DNA from: Amedibacterium intestinale
Lineage (GTDB): Bacteria; Bacillota_I; Bacilli_A; Erysipelotrichales; Erysipelotrichaceae
Direction of reading: 5' to 3'
Length of the DNA stretch: 64,000 bases
Assembly (NCBI RefSeq): GCF_010537335.1
Contig: NZ_AP019711.1
Span: 1,984,001 to 2,048,000, forward strand
The notes under the pieces are model-generated. The model was given only the letters and a program-made list of their open reading frames with translations. It made no database searches and was not told where the DNA came from. Both the position numbers and the translations under genes were made by a program. This document shows positions 31,280 through 40,648 of the stretch, in pieces (positions within the stretch are counted from its first letter, which is position 1; the number at the start of each line of letters is the position of its first letter).

Positions 31280-32377
31280 ATGAAAAGAATACAAAGATAT
31301 AGACAAGAACTTCATAAACGAGCAGAATTAGATATGCATCTTCCAAAAACAATATCTTATTTAAAAGAGCAGTTAAAAGGATTGCCATGTGAAATCATTG
31401 AGGTAATCCCTTCTTCTTTATGTGTATATTTTAATGCGAATAAGGAGTATACAGTTGCATTTCGAAGTGATATGGACGCATTGCCAATAGAAGAAGATGA
31501 AAGTCATACGATAGTATCTATGCAGAAAGGCGTTATGCATGCCTGTGGTCATGATGGACATATGGCAATGTTACTGGAAACAGCACAAAGAATAGTTAAA
31601 TATTATAAGTCTTTAACGTGCAATGTACTGCTTATTTTTCAGCCAGGAGAAGAAAGATGTGCAGGTGCAAAACGCTTATGTGAAAAGCATATTTTAAAAA
31701 CTTATCATGTAAAAGCTATTTTTGGTCTTCATCTTATGCCAAAGATAGAAAAAGGTAAAATTGCAGGAAAACCGGGACCTATGATGGCAGGTAGTCATGA
31801 GATTATGATTGATATAAAAGGAAAAGGAGTGCATACAGCACAATATCGAAAAGGGAAAGATGCTTTAGAATGTGCTGCATCTTTTCTTATGAATATTTAT
31901 GGAAGAATAAACCTATCACATGTTTTATGCCGTATCAATTATATGAAAAGTGGAACCACATGTAATATTGTTTCCGATTTAAGTCATATGGAAGGAACGA
32001 TACGCTATTTTGATAAGAATATGCTTAATCTTTATTTAAATAAAATGAATCAAATAAAGATAGAAATGGAAAAACGATATGGTACGAGTATAAAAATAGA
32101 ACTATCGGATGGATATCCTCCTTTATGTAATGATCAAACGATATTTCAAAATATTTTTCGATTAAATAATCCATTGTTGTATCAACTAGAAGAACCATAT
32201 TATACAAGTGAAGATTTTTCTTATTATCTACAAGAATGTCCTGGTGCATTTTTCTTTCTTGGTTTAGGTGATACAGCTCCATTACACAGTAAAACATTTG
32301 ATTTTGATGAGAGTGTATTGGACAATGGTGTAGAATTTTATGAATGGATATTACAACATAAAGATGAAATATGCTAG
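31280..32377 (+). CDS. M20 metallopeptidase, probable N-acetyldiaminopimelate deacetylase
   Basis: 365 residues. The di-zinc site is shown by FRSDMDALPI, HACGHDGHMAML and QPGEERCAGA, and the dimerisation domain by GKGVHTAQYRKGKDA. C-terminal YTSEDFSYYL and the LHSKTFDFDE segment complete the amidohydrolase pattern. The subgroup deacetylates N-acetyl-amino acids. Proximity to dapF-dapH suggests the acetyl-DAP step of lysine synthesis, but hippurate-type hydrolases look alike. The ribosome site is weak. Confidence 0.82.
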   Translation: MKRIQRYRQELHKRAELDMHLPKTISYLKEQLKGLPCEIIEVIPSSLCVYFNANKEYTVAFRSDMDALPIEEDESHTIVSMQKGVMHACGHDGHMAMLLETAQRIVKYYKSLTCNVLLIFQPGEERCAGAKRLCEKHILKTYHVKAIFGLHLMPKIEKGKIAGKPGPMMAGSHEIMIDIKGKGVHTAQYRKGKDALECAASFLMNIYGRINLSHVLCRINYMKSGTTCNIVSDLSHMEGTIRYFDKNMLNLYLNKMNQIKIEMEKRYGTSIKIELSDGYPPLCNDQTIFQNIFRLNNPLLYQLEEPYYTSEDFSYYLQECPGAFFFLGLGDTAPLHSKTFDFDESVLDNGVEFYEWILQHKDEIC

Positions 32378-32402
32378 ATAAAAAATTTGGAATAAAAAGT
32401 CA

Positions 32403-32432
32403 TTGACATTATTTTTAATAGTAGAGTATAAT
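32403..32432 (+). promoter_or_regulatory. Promoter of the antitoxin-like RNA
   Basis: TTGACA at 32403-32408 and TATAAT at 32427-32432, both exact consensus hexamers, are 18 bases apart. No gene with a ribosome site follows; the transcript would meet the terminator at 32471-32500 after about 60 bases. Confidence 0.8.
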
Positions 32433-32439
32433 AATTATG

Positions 32440-32500
32440 GATAAATTATCGTGATGATCCACAGGAAAGAAAAAGGAACGGCTGCCACCGTTCCTTTTTT
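32440..32500 (+). ncRNA. Candidate antitoxin RNA of a par/Fst-like module
   Basis: A roughly 60-base RNA is predicted between a consensus promoter and a strong hairpin terminator. Its first part contains AAATTATCGTGATGAT (32443-32458), and TCCACAGGAAA overlaps its end at 32458-32468. The complement of the toxin start region holds AAATTATCGTAATGAT (32576-32591) and TCCACAGGAAA (32596-32606) in the same order. The RNA can therefore pair with the toxin message across its start codon. It has no open frame of note. The start is estimated from the promoter. Confidence 0.72.
32471..32500. terminator. Shared bidirectional terminator of the toxin and antitoxin RNAs
   Basis: AAAAGGAACGG, loop CTGCCA, CCGTTCCTTTT make an 11-pair stem with T-runs on both strands. 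It lies between the two convergent promoters, so both transcripts end in it and share complementary 3' ends. Confidence 0.85.
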
Positions 32501-32513
32501 ATGCTGTTGTTGC

Positions 32514-32600
32514 CTATTTCTTCTTATCCATCCAATCGCAGATCCAATGACATATTGTACCTGCAATAATAGAAGAAATTATCGTAATGATAATCTCCAC
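32514..32600 (-). CDS. Fst-like small hydrophobic toxin candidate
   Basis: 28 codons from a GTG at 32600. The peptide has a long Ile-rich membrane helix (EIIITIISSIIAGTIC) and a polar tail with HWICDW, then MDKKK. The ribosome site is the full anti-16S sequence AAGGAGGTGAT, nine bases before the start. That site lies in the loop of a CAGGAA/TTCCTG stem. The 5' end (GTTGCC) can also pair with GGCAAC just after the stop. Size, helix and charged tail fit type I toxins of the Fst superfamily; the match is by features, not by a search. Confidence 0.65.
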   Translation of the reverse strand: MEIIITIISSIIAGTICHWICDWMDKKK

Positions 32601-32652
32601 AGGAAATCACCTCCTTCCTGTTCGTTTAGAGGCAGGCAACCTTGTAATTATA
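32600..32652 (-). promoter_or_regulatory. Toxin promoter -10 and leader hairpin
   Basis: TATAAT reads at 32652-32647 on the minus strand; the -35 is weak. A 40-base leader follows, with CAGGAA (32620-32615) pairing with TTCCTG (32605-32600) around the ribosome site. The leader structure would slow translation until processing or refolding. Confidence 0.5.
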
Positions 32653-32706
32653 ACATTGTAAAAAATAGGATAATAAAAAATAAACTATTTCTGTATGATA
32701 TTAAAA

Positions 32707-32744
32707 AAACTCAAGAACGCATGTGTATATGCAATCTTGAGTTT
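32707..32744 (-). terminator. Terminator of the PepSY lipoprotein gene
   Basis: AAACTCAAGA pairs with TCTTGAGTTT over ten bases with an inner GCAT/ATGC helix, and seven T follow on the minus strand. Confidence 0.8.
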
Positions 32745-32772
32745 AAAATTAACTGATAATTTTTAAAACAAT

Positions 32773-33672
32773 TTAATCGAAACTATCTACTTCCCATTTT
32801 AAGATGTTTCCAGTGTAGGCATCAATCTCAAATTCATATTCTTTATTATTGAAATTAATTTCACCTTCATATGTATATCTTCCATCATCTTTTTCTAATT
32901 CAATATAGATGTTAGAAGAAGTGGCTCCGCTTACTTTTGCCAAAGCAATAGACATTGCTTTATCTTTTGATATCATGCTGTTAGAATTAGAAGAATTATT
33001 GTTTTTTTCATAGTCTTTATCAGCTTTTAAAATAGTTCCATTGCTTTTCGCAATATCATATTCATATTCATAATTTCCAGTATAGAAACTTACAGAATAT
33101 GCTTCCTGTCCATGTTCCCAGTCATTTTCTATTTTTAATCCTTTTACATTGCTTTCACTTACTTTCGCATGAGCAAAGGCGATAGATTTCGCTTTTTCTT
33201 TGGTAATACTTGAAGAAGCAGGAGTTTTATTAGAAGAACTAGATTTGTTTGTATTGTTTGATGGAGTATTAGAAGCAGTAGTTTTATTATTTGAATTTGA
33301 AGTTGTATTTACAGTAGTGGAAGTATTGTTTTTCTTAGAATCTGTATTTTTTTCATTGTTCATTGCAGATGTTAAATTTTCAGATTCATTTTTAAGAATT
33401 TCACCTGTGCTGCGATCAATATCATAATCATATTTTTTATCTTTTGTGTAAAATTCAATAGAATATACATCTTTTCCATTTTCTTTATCTTTTGTTAGTT
33501 GTATAGATGCAACATCTTTTTCATTCACATTCGCATGATTATAAGCAGTAGTTTTTGCGCTATCTTCACTGATATAAGATCCATCTGAAGCTGTATTTGC
33601 CATTCCATTTGAACATCCGGCTAAAATTGCAACTGCTAATAATGGATAACATAATTTGTATAATTTTTTCAT
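32773..33672 (-). CDS. Lipoprotein with three PepSY domains
   Basis: 299 residues. The signal ends in the lipobox ILAGC (cysteine 20). Three PepSY repeats follow, each beginning ISEDSAKTTAYNHA-like and ending YDIDRSTGEIL-like, at about residues 34-92, 155-215 and 233-298. A 60-residue linker of Asn, Thr, Ser and Lys separates the first and second. PepSY domains are thought to restrain proteases or modulate the cell surface. The gene lies 61 bases after a sensor kinase and is probably part of that regulon. Confidence 0.88.
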   Translation of the reverse strand: MKKLYKLCYPLLAVAILAGCSNGMANTASDGSYISEDSAKTTAYNHANVNEKDVASIQLTKDKENGKDVYSIEFYTKDKKYDYDIDRSTGEILKNESENLTSAMNNEKNTDSKKNNTSTTVNTTSNSNNKTTASNTPSNNTNKSSSSNKTPASSSITKEKAKSIAFAHAKVSESNVKGLKIENDWEHGQEAYSVSFYTGNYEYEYDIAKSNGTILKADKDYEKNNNSSNSNSMISKDKAMSIALAKVSGATSSNIYIELEKDDGRYTYEGEINFNNKEYEFEIDAYTGNILKWEVDSFD

Positions 33673-33733
33673 ATTTCATCTCTCCTTTTTATCTTTTACA
33701 TCTATAATTTAACAGGCAAAGATTAAAGAAAGA

Positions 33734-35098
33734 TTAAAATATTTCATTTTTTTGAGAAATTTCAAAGAAAAATTTTGTTCCTTTATGCAGTGTGCTTTCA
33801 ACATGAATCACCCCATGATGTACCTCTATGATCCATTTCACCATGGATAAACCTAATCCACTGCTTTCACTATTTGATCTGGCACTATCTGCCTGATAGA
33901 AACGATTCCATATATATGGAAGGTCTTTTTCATGTATACCACATCCATCATCTTCCACACTTCCATAAATATATCCATCATGGCTTGTTAAAGAAACATG
34001 AATATGTCCATTTTCTTTTCCATACTGCAAAGCATTATTTAACAGATTCATCCACAAACGGATAAGAAGTGTCTGATCTCCATAAATTTGTATATTTTCT
34101 TCAATTTCATGTGTTATGGAAATATTTTTTTCTTTGGCATATAGCTGGCATTCTTCGATTGCCATTTCACATAATTCTGTAAAGTTTAAACGCTCCATAT
34201 GCAGTTTTTCTCTTCCCTGATCAGCTCTTGATAATAAAAGAAGCTGGGATAACATGTTTGTTAGTATGCGTGTTTTTTTATGGATAACAAGCAGTTTTTC
34301 TCTTATTGTTTCATCTAAATTATCTGTATCTAATAATGCATCACACTGCATAGAGATAACACTTAATGGAGTACGAAGTTCATGTGAAACATCGGATGTA
34401 AATTGCTGTTCACGTTTGATGGAGTCTTCTACCTGGTCTAATAATTCATCAAAAGTATTCGCAAGATGATAAATTTCATCTTTTCCATTTCCTAAATGAA
34501 TTCTTCTTGATAAATCTTTTTCTTTTTGTATGCTTTGTACAGTATTTGTTATCTGATACACAGGAGAGAGCGCTTTTTTTGCCATAAAATATCCAATAAC
34601 AGCAGTAAGAAATATAAATAAAGGCAGAAGTATGAGTGCAAGACGAAGTACATTATAAAAAGTAGATTCTGTCTTTGTTAAAGATAAGATTCCTCTTACA
34701 TAAAGCATTTCATTTTCATTAAGGGGAGTGGAAATATCCATAACATAATAACGTGTATGGTTACTGGTTATTTCACGAATATAACCATTTTCTAAGGGAG
34801 AATCATTGGAAAATCCATATGGAATTCTTCCATAAAGCAATTCTTTATACTGGTTATAGACAGATAAATATACACCATCTTCCAGCTGCATGAGTTCAGA
34901 ATCAAATTTTACTTTTCCATCATTGATATGAATTTCTTTTAAAGAGGAAGATACACGTTCTTCTAACGTATGTTTTGCATTTGTAAGTATCTGCTGCTCT
35001 CCCAAAGAAAATAGAATTCCTAAAATAATGCATACGATGATAGTGGATAAAAGAGTATAAAGGAGTGTTAGTTTTGCACGAATAGAAAATCGTTTCAT
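33734..35098 (-). CDS. Two-component sensor histidine kinase
   Basis: 454 residues: two membrane helices near 10-30 and 155-178 bracket an extracellular sensor, then HAMP, HisKA with the phospho-histidine in FTSDVSHELRTPLSV, and an ATPase with NLLNNALQYG, VEDDGCGI and GLGLSMVKWI. The extracellular domain has no family I recognise. The start overlaps the regulator stop by four bases. With a PepSY lipoprotein downstream, an envelope-stress or peptide-sensing role is plausible. Confidence 0.95.
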   Translation of the reverse strand: MKRFSIRAKLTLLYTLLSTIIVCIILGILFSLGEQQILTNAKHTLEERVSSSLKEIHINDGKVKFDSELMQLEDGVYLSVYNQYKELLYGRIPYGFSNDSPLENGYIREITSNHTRYYVMDISTPLNENEMLYVRGILSLTKTESTFYNVLRLALILLPLFIFLTAVIGYFMAKKALSPVYQITNTVQSIQKEKDLSRRIHLGNGKDEIYHLANTFDELLDQVEDSIKREQQFTSDVSHELRTPLSVISMQCDALLDTDNLDETIREKLLVIHKKTRILTNMLSQLLLLSRADQGREKLHMERLNFTELCEMAIEECQLYAKEKNISITHEIEENIQIYGDQTLLIRLWMNLLNNALQYGKENGHIHVSLTSHDGYIYGSVEDDGCGIHEKDLPYIWNRFYQADSARSNSESSGLGLSMVKWIIEVHHGVIHVESTLHKGTKFFFEISQKNEIF

Positions 35099-35769
35099 GA
35101 TGGATCCCTCAAAACATAACCCTGTCCGCGTATTGTATGTATAAGTTTTTCATCTTCACCATCATCAATTTTTCTTCTAAGATAACGGATATAAACATCA
35201 ATGACATTAGAGCCTCCACTAAAATCAAAACTATAAATATGCTGTTCTAAAGTGTCTCTGGATAATACGACTCCTTTATTTTGCATCATATAACGAAGAA
35301 GTGAGAATTCTTTAGAAGATAACTGGATTTCTCTATTGCCTCTTTTCACCTGATGGCTATCAAGATGCAGCGATAGATTTCCAGCTTGTAAAACATTATT
35401 TTTTTGTGTCGATGTTTTTCTTAATAGAACGCGAAGTCTGGCAAGTAATTCTTCTAAAGCAAAGGGTTTTACAAGGTAATCATCTGCCCCAAGATCAAGT
35501 CCAAGAACACGATCATCTATACTATCCCTTGCGGTTAAAAGAAGAATCGGTAACTGATTTCCATTTTCTCTTAGTATTTGTAATACTTCAAGCCCTGTTT
35601 TCTTTGGCATCATAATATCAAGAATTGCGGCATCATACTCTGCACTTTCCAGATAATCCAAAGCTTCTTCACCATCAAAACAGCGATCAACACTATAGCT
35701 TTCCTGTTTAAGTTTCTGTGCCAGGATTTGATTTAAATCTTTTTCATCATCCGCAATAAGTATTCGCAT
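35095..35769 (-). CDS. OmpR/PhoB-family response regulator
   Basis: 224 residues. The receiver domain shows DDEKD, the phospho-acceptor in AAILDIMMPKKTG, LTARDS and the lysine in DDYLVKPFA. The C-terminal winged helix has LSSKEFSLLRYMMQNKG, the recognition helix NVIDVYIRYLRRKID and the ending RGQGYVLRD. A GGAGGTGAT site precedes the ATG. It forms an operon with the kinase and very likely the PepSY gene. Confidence 0.96.
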   Translation of the reverse strand: MRILIADDEKDLNQILAQKLKQESYSVDRCFDGEEALDYLESAEYDAAILDIMMPKKTGLEVLQILRENGNQLPILLLTARDSIDDRVLGLDLGADDYLVKPFALEELLARLRVLLRKTSTQKNNVLQAGNLSLHLDSHQVKRGNREIQLSSKEFSLLRYMMQNKGVVLSRDTLEQHIYSFDFSGGSNVIDVYIRYLRRKIDDGEDEKLIHTIRGQGYVLRDPS

Positions 35770-36027
35770 CCAATCACCTCCGTAGGATTTATATTTTCAT
35801 TGTAGCATAAGAAATCCTTAAAAGAGTAGGGGAATACATTGAATATTTTCTTATTTGAATAATAAAAGAATAGTTATGGTATTGTAGTATCACATGAAGT
35901 ATATACTAAACTTTTATTCGTTATGTTATAGTAAAAATACAGGGAAATAAGAATAAATTTATAGAAAGTTTTGTATTTTCATCTTTTTGCATCGTAATAA
36001 ATTATGAAAGATAAAAGAGGTGAAAGA

Positions 36028-36864
36028 ATGATAGAGAATACAGAACTGGCATCTGCTATGGAAACTAGAGGAAAAGGAAAGGCAATTGATGATTACTGTA
36101 AAAGAGTATTGTCAAATAAAGATGTAGTAAGTTATATACTTGAAAAACTTGTCTTAGATAACAAGGGATATTGCGGTATAAAAGAAAGCAATATTGTAGA
36201 TGAAAGCATACCAGGTGCAAGAATAGAGTATGACAAGCTCTATGAAGTAAAACTTCCTAAAACGAAGATATTTGTAAACATAGAAGCACAAAGCAAAGAA
36301 AATCCAGGGTATCCATTGATTAACAGAGCAGTTTATTATGTGAGTAGATTGATTGATCGACAAAAGAATAAGTCAGAAGGATTCATGAAATCAAGATATG
36401 GAGAAATGAAGGAAGTGTATTCTATATGGATTATCATGGATATGGATGTGAAAAAAGAGGAAATGATAGAAGTACATACATTTCCTGAAAAAGAGGATAA
36501 GACATTGATGAATATCATTATGGTATATCCATTAAAAGAAGACAGTGAAAATGAAGTCATCAGATTTTTACACATCTTATTTGTATCAGATATGGAAGCA
36601 GCTGAGAAAAAGCAGATATTAGAAGAAAAGTATCAGATAAAAATGACAAGAGAACTAGAGGAGGCAATGGATGATATGTGTAATGTAATTGAATATTATG
36701 AAAGAAAGTCAAGATTAGAAGGAGAAGTAAATACAACGCTCAAGGCTATAGAAAAAATAGAGAAAAATATGTATTTGAGCAGAGAAGAAGCAATGGACGT
36801 TTTAGAAATCAGTGGAGAATTAAAAAGTAAGATTCTTGACAGGTTAAAAGAAGTAAAATCGTAA
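36028..36864 (+). CDS. PD-(D/E)XK nuclease-family protein (transposase-like)
   Basis: 278 residues from the ATG at 36028, seven bases after AGAGGTG. The core KIFVNIEAQSKENPGYPLIN followed by RAVYYVSRLID is the E-x-Q nuclease motif of the family often called PDDEXK transposase. The first acidic motif is in SIPGARIEYDKLYEV. The C-terminal third is helical with a REEAMDVLEIS HTH-like ending. These are gut-Bacillota accessory genes of unclear role. It is related in fold, not closely in sequence, to the Rpn gene at 24572. Confidence 0.78.
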   Translation: MIENTELASAMETRGKGKAIDDYCKRVLSNKDVVSYILEKLVLDNKGYCGIKESNIVDESIPGARIEYDKLYEVKLPKTKIFVNIEAQSKENPGYPLINRAVYYVSRLIDRQKNKSEGFMKSRYGEMKEVYSIWIIMDMDVKKEEMIEVHTFPEKEDKTLMNIIMVYPLKEDSENEVIRFLHILFVSDMEAAEKKQILEEKYQIKMTRELEEAMDDMCNVIEYYERKSRLEGEVNTTLKAIEKIEKNMYLSREEAMDVLEISGELKSKILDRLKEVKS

Positions 36865-36954
36865 GTTTTTAAATATTGACTTAGTAATAAGATAGTAAAA
36901 AAGGTTGTGATTTAAGGAGAAATTCACTTATTTTTCACAACCTATTCTAGTATT

Positions 36955-37998
36955 TTACAAATCATCAACAAGTGCACTGCTTTTCGCATAGGCAGAGCTT
37001 CTTGCTTCAAAAAAGTCTGTTTTAATTAAATTCGCATTAGAATACATACTTACCCATTCCATAGAAGCTGGCTCTTTTTCATATCCTTCATACAAGATAC
37101 CAAAACCAAGAGAATTACTTCTAAGGTTTCCAAGATACTTGATATAATCAGATACCATTTCCATTGTTAGACCTTCAATGTCATTGCCGATGACATATGC
37201 AGCCCAGCGAATTTCTTCTTCTACACCATGACGAAGCATTGCTTTATATTCTTTGATATGTATATCACTAAATAATTCAGGTTCTTCTTTTTGAAGTTCC
37301 AATATCATATTTCTAAATAGCCATAGATGGGTATTTTCATCACGATTGATATAACGAATTTCCTGCACAGAACCACTCATTTTTCCCATACGTCCTAAAT
37401 TATAAAAGAACATAAATCCAGAGTAAAAATAAATTCCTTCTAAAATGTAGTTTGCCATCAATGTTTTCATTAGATGTTCTCCATCTTTATGTTCCATAAA
37501 GTCATTGTATAAATCACCAATAAACTTATTTCTGTTTAACAAGCGTTCATCATTTTTCCATTGATACAAAATATCATTGCGTTCCTGTGGAGAACAAATA
37601 GAATCAAGCATATAACTATAACTCTGTGAATGAACTGCTTCCTGGAAAGCCTGGATCGTAAGACATAGATTTACTTCATTCGCTGTAATATAATCCCCAA
37701 TATTAGGTAAGTTAGCTGTCTGGATAGAATCTAGAAAAATCAGAAAAGACAATGTTTTATCATAAGCACTTTTTTCTGCAGGACTTAATTGACGATAGTC
37801 TTTTACATCTTGTCCCAAATTGATTTCTTCAGGAATCCAAAAGTTATTCATTGCCTGGCGATACCAATCAGATACCCATGTATATTTCATATTATTAAAG
37901 TCATTTAGATTGGTTGTATTTCCATTGATCATTCTTCGATTGACAACTTCACAATCTCCATACTCATTAAATAAAGGTTTTCTTAAAAGTTCTTTCAT
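36955..37998 (-). CDS. nrdB: Ribonucleotide reductase small subunit
   Basis: 347 residues from the ATG at 37998 (AAGGAA site). The di-iron ligands fit LSFLIFLDS, the ExxH in FQEAVHSQSYSY, and ENTHLWLFRN with the later EEIRWAAYVIG. A radical-site tyrosine is expected near SYMLDSI. It forms the radical cofactor for NrdA and pairs with it to reduce nucleoside diphosphates. It lies 13 bases after nrdA. No nrdI is adjacent, so a class Ia-like rather than Ib cofactor is likely. Confidence 0.94.
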   Translation of the reverse strand: MKELLRKPLFNEYGDCEVVNRRMINGNTTNLNDFNNMKYTWVSDWYRQAMNNFWIPEEINLGQDVKDYRQLSPAEKSAYDKTLSFLIFLDSIQTANLPNIGDYITANEVNLCLTIQAFQEAVHSQSYSYMLDSICSPQERNDILYQWKNDERLLNRNKFIGDLYNDFMEHKDGEHLMKTLMANYILEGIYFYSGFMFFYNLGRMGKMSGSVQEIRYINRDENTHLWLFRNMILELQKEEPELFSDIHIKEYKAMLRHGVEEEIRWAAYVIGNDIEGLTMEMVSDYIKYLGNLRSNSLGFGILYEGYEKEPASMEWVSMYSNANLIKTDFFEARSSAYAKSSALVDDL

Positions 37999-38011
37999 AT
38001 ACATTTCCTTT

Positions 38012-40528
38012 CTAAGAAGCGCAGGATTCGCATTCTTCTACTTCTAATGATTTGCTTCGAACGTAATATATTGTTTTTACACCATATTCCCATGCATGAA
38101 TATACAGCATTAAGACTTTGCGTAAAGTAAATTCGTTTGTAATATATAAATTGACAGATTGTGCCTGATCAATATGACGCTGACGAGTTCCTGCAGCTTT
38201 TACGATCCACTCCTGATCAATAAGATGTGCATTTTTATATAACCAGAAAGTTTTAGGAGTTAAATCAGGTGCTACACGAGCAATCATACTTCCTTTCTTT
38301 TCTTCCAGGAAATATTTATTCATAATTGGATCTACTCCTGCTGTTGTACCTGCGATAATGGAAGTAGAACTTGTAGGGGCAACAGCTATCAGCCATGCAT
38401 TGCGCATTCCATGTTCATGCACCTCTTTTTCCAGATTCTTCCATTTTTCTTGTATGTAATTTCGTTTTGTAAAATAAGAACCATTATCCCAGTCGCTGTT
38501 CTTAAATAATTCGTACATACCTTTTTCTTTTGCCAGCTGCATACTTGCTTGAATCGTATAGTAGTTAATATCTTTAAATAACTGATCTACAAACTGTAAA
38601 TGTTCATCACTTTCAAAAGACATTCCATTTTTCACAAGCATATGATGATAGCCACTTACTCCTAAACCAATTGGACGATATTTCTGGTTTGTAATTTTTG
38701 CGTAAGGAACTGGATAATAATTTAAATCAATAACATTATCCAAAGCTCTCACAACAACAGAAATAATCTGCTGTAATTCATTGCGATTATTTACATCAAT
38801 ATTTCCAAGACTTAAACTTGCCAGGTTACATACAACAAAATCTCCTGGTTTATTTTTATTTACAACAATGGTTTCTCCATTTACTTCAACAATTTCTGGT
38901 TCTTCTATTTGTAATGGTGACATGTTTTGTGCAATCTCTGTACAAAGATTACTGCAGTAGATAATACCGCAATGGTTGTTTGGATTCATACGATTCACAT
39001 GATCACGATTAAAGGTAAATGGAGTACCTGTTTCAACTGCAGACTTTAAGATTAGACGAACAACATCTTTTAAAATCATTTCACGCTTTGAAATGCGTGC
39101 ATCATTTACACAGTCAAAGTAGCGTTGTTCCCACTCTTCTCCATAATAATCTTCTAGTGCATACCCCTTTACTTTTAAAATTTCATGTGGGCACATAAAA
39201 TACCATGTAGCATTTAAATCTTCTTTTGCCATTTTCCAGAATAAGTCAGGATAACAAACTGCTGGGAATACATCATGTGCTTTCATTCGATCATCCCCAT
39301 TGTTTGTACGAAGGTTTAAAAACTCTGGCAGATCCTTATGCCATGCATCTAAATAAACAGCAACCGCACCTTGACGTACACCTAGCTGATCGACAGCAGT
39401 TGCGGTATCATTAACAAGTTTAATCCAGCGAATAACTCCACCGGCAGCTCCTTCAAAACCACGAATATCACTTCCATTGGCACGAACTTTTCCAAAATAC
39501 ATACCCATTCCACCGCCATGTTTTGATACCTGTGCAAAATTATCAATTGATTTATAAATATTGGATAAGGTATCATCAACAGTATCAATGAAACAGCTGG
39601 ATAGCTGATGGTATGGTTTTCTGGCATTGGACATGGTTGGAGTAGCCATTGTTACCTTTAACATACTTAAAATATCATAAATCTGTTTAGCCCAGTATAC
39701 GCGATCTTGTTCCTTTATTGCTAAATGCATCGCAATTCCCATAAACATTTCCTGTGGTGTTTCCAATACTTCATGATTATGAGAGATTAATAAATAGCGT
39801 TTCATAACAAGCTCTAAACCACTGTAAGTAAACAATTCATCACGTTCATCTTTTAAGTAAGATTGTAATTCATCAATTTCTTCTTTGGCATACTGTTTTA
39901 AGATATAATCTCCATATAATCCTTCTTTTGTACAATAAGTAATCTTATCATAAAAAGAAGATATGCCGAGTCTTGCCATACGAGCATGTACATCTTGTTT
40001 TAGCTGCCATGATAAAAAACGAGATGCGATATATTCCCATTTAGGAGCTTCTCTGCTGATAAGTTCTACACATGCTTTCATAAGCATACGTAAACGCATA
40101 TCTTTGCTCATATCTTCTTTTAAGAATGATAAAAATTTCATACGCAATGCTTTAAAATCATAGACCTCTGCTGAGAAATCTTTTTGTATTTTCTGCATAA
40201 CAGGAAGTATCGCTTCCTCTTGTAAATCCTTAACAAGCTTCATCATTAATTCTCTATTTTCCATGCGTTTTTGACGATATAGGATATAAGCTTTCGCCTG
40301 TGAGTAATAATCATGCTTCATTAATTGTTCTTCTACTAAATCCTGTATCATTTCAACAGAGGGAGTCGTTTGATAAGATAAACAAATCGTTTCTATTTCC
40401 TGGGAAATATCTTTACATAAATCTTTATTGCATATCGTATTTGTACCTGTAAATACTTTAATTACTGCATCCTCAATTTTCTTTTTATCAAAATTTTGTA
40501 TTGAACCATCTCGTTTTACAATATCCAT
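38012..40528 (-). CDS. nrdA: Ribonucleotide reductase large subunit
   Basis: 838 residues. An N-terminal ATP cone (MDIVKRDGSIQNFDKKKIEDA) gives overall activity control. The barrel has SSCFIDTVDDTLSNIY, the active-site NLCTEI region and the PTSSTSIIAGTTAGVDP loop. The C-terminus ends in a redox-active CESC pair for thioredoxin. With nrdB it makes deoxynucleotides aerobically. I see no consensus NrdR box in the 120-base upstream gap. Confidence 0.97.
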   Translation of the reverse strand: MDIVKRDGSIQNFDKKKIEDAVIKVFTGTNTICNKDLCKDISQEIETICLSYQTTPSVEMIQDLVEEQLMKHDYYSQAKAYILYRQKRMENRELMMKLVKDLQEEAILPVMQKIQKDFSAEVYDFKALRMKFLSFLKEDMSKDMRLRMLMKACVELISREAPKWEYIASRFLSWQLKQDVHARMARLGISSFYDKITYCTKEGLYGDYILKQYAKEEIDELQSYLKDERDELFTYSGLELVMKRYLLISHNHEVLETPQEMFMGIAMHLAIKEQDRVYWAKQIYDILSMLKVTMATPTMSNARKPYHQLSSCFIDTVDDTLSNIYKSIDNFAQVSKHGGGMGMYFGKVRANGSDIRGFEGAAGGVIRWIKLVNDTATAVDQLGVRQGAVAVYLDAWHKDLPEFLNLRTNNGDDRMKAHDVFPAVCYPDLFWKMAKEDLNATWYFMCPHEILKVKGYALEDYYGEEWEQRYFDCVNDARISKREMILKDVVRLILKSAVETGTPFTFNRDHVNRMNPNNHCGIIYCSNLCTEIAQNMSPLQIEEPEIVEVNGETIVVNKNKPGDFVVCNLASLSLGNIDVNNRNELQQIISVVVRALDNVIDLNYYPVPYAKITNQKYRPIGLGVSGYHHMLVKNGMSFESDEHLQFVDQLFKDINYYTIQASMQLAKEKGMYELFKNSDWDNGSYFTKRNYIQEKWKNLEKEVHEHGMRNAWLIAVAPTSSTSIIAGTTAGVDPIMNKYFLEEKKGSMIARVAPDLTPKTFWLYKNAHLIDQEWIVKAAGTRQRHIDQAQSVNLYITNEFTLRKVLMLYIHAWEYGVKTIYYVRSKSLEVEECESCAS

Positions 40529-40648
40529 AGTCTCATCCTTCCATACTTATAAATATTATTATAATGGACGAAAAGGGAGTATCGCAATTCATGTGCTTGT
40601 TAATAATTTCGTAAATAATGATTGCTTGTACCATCCATTATGCAACGT

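Noticed and set aside
40529-40648. NrdR box before nrdA
   Set aside because: No sequence close to the ACACWATATMTWGTG consensus could be found on either strand.
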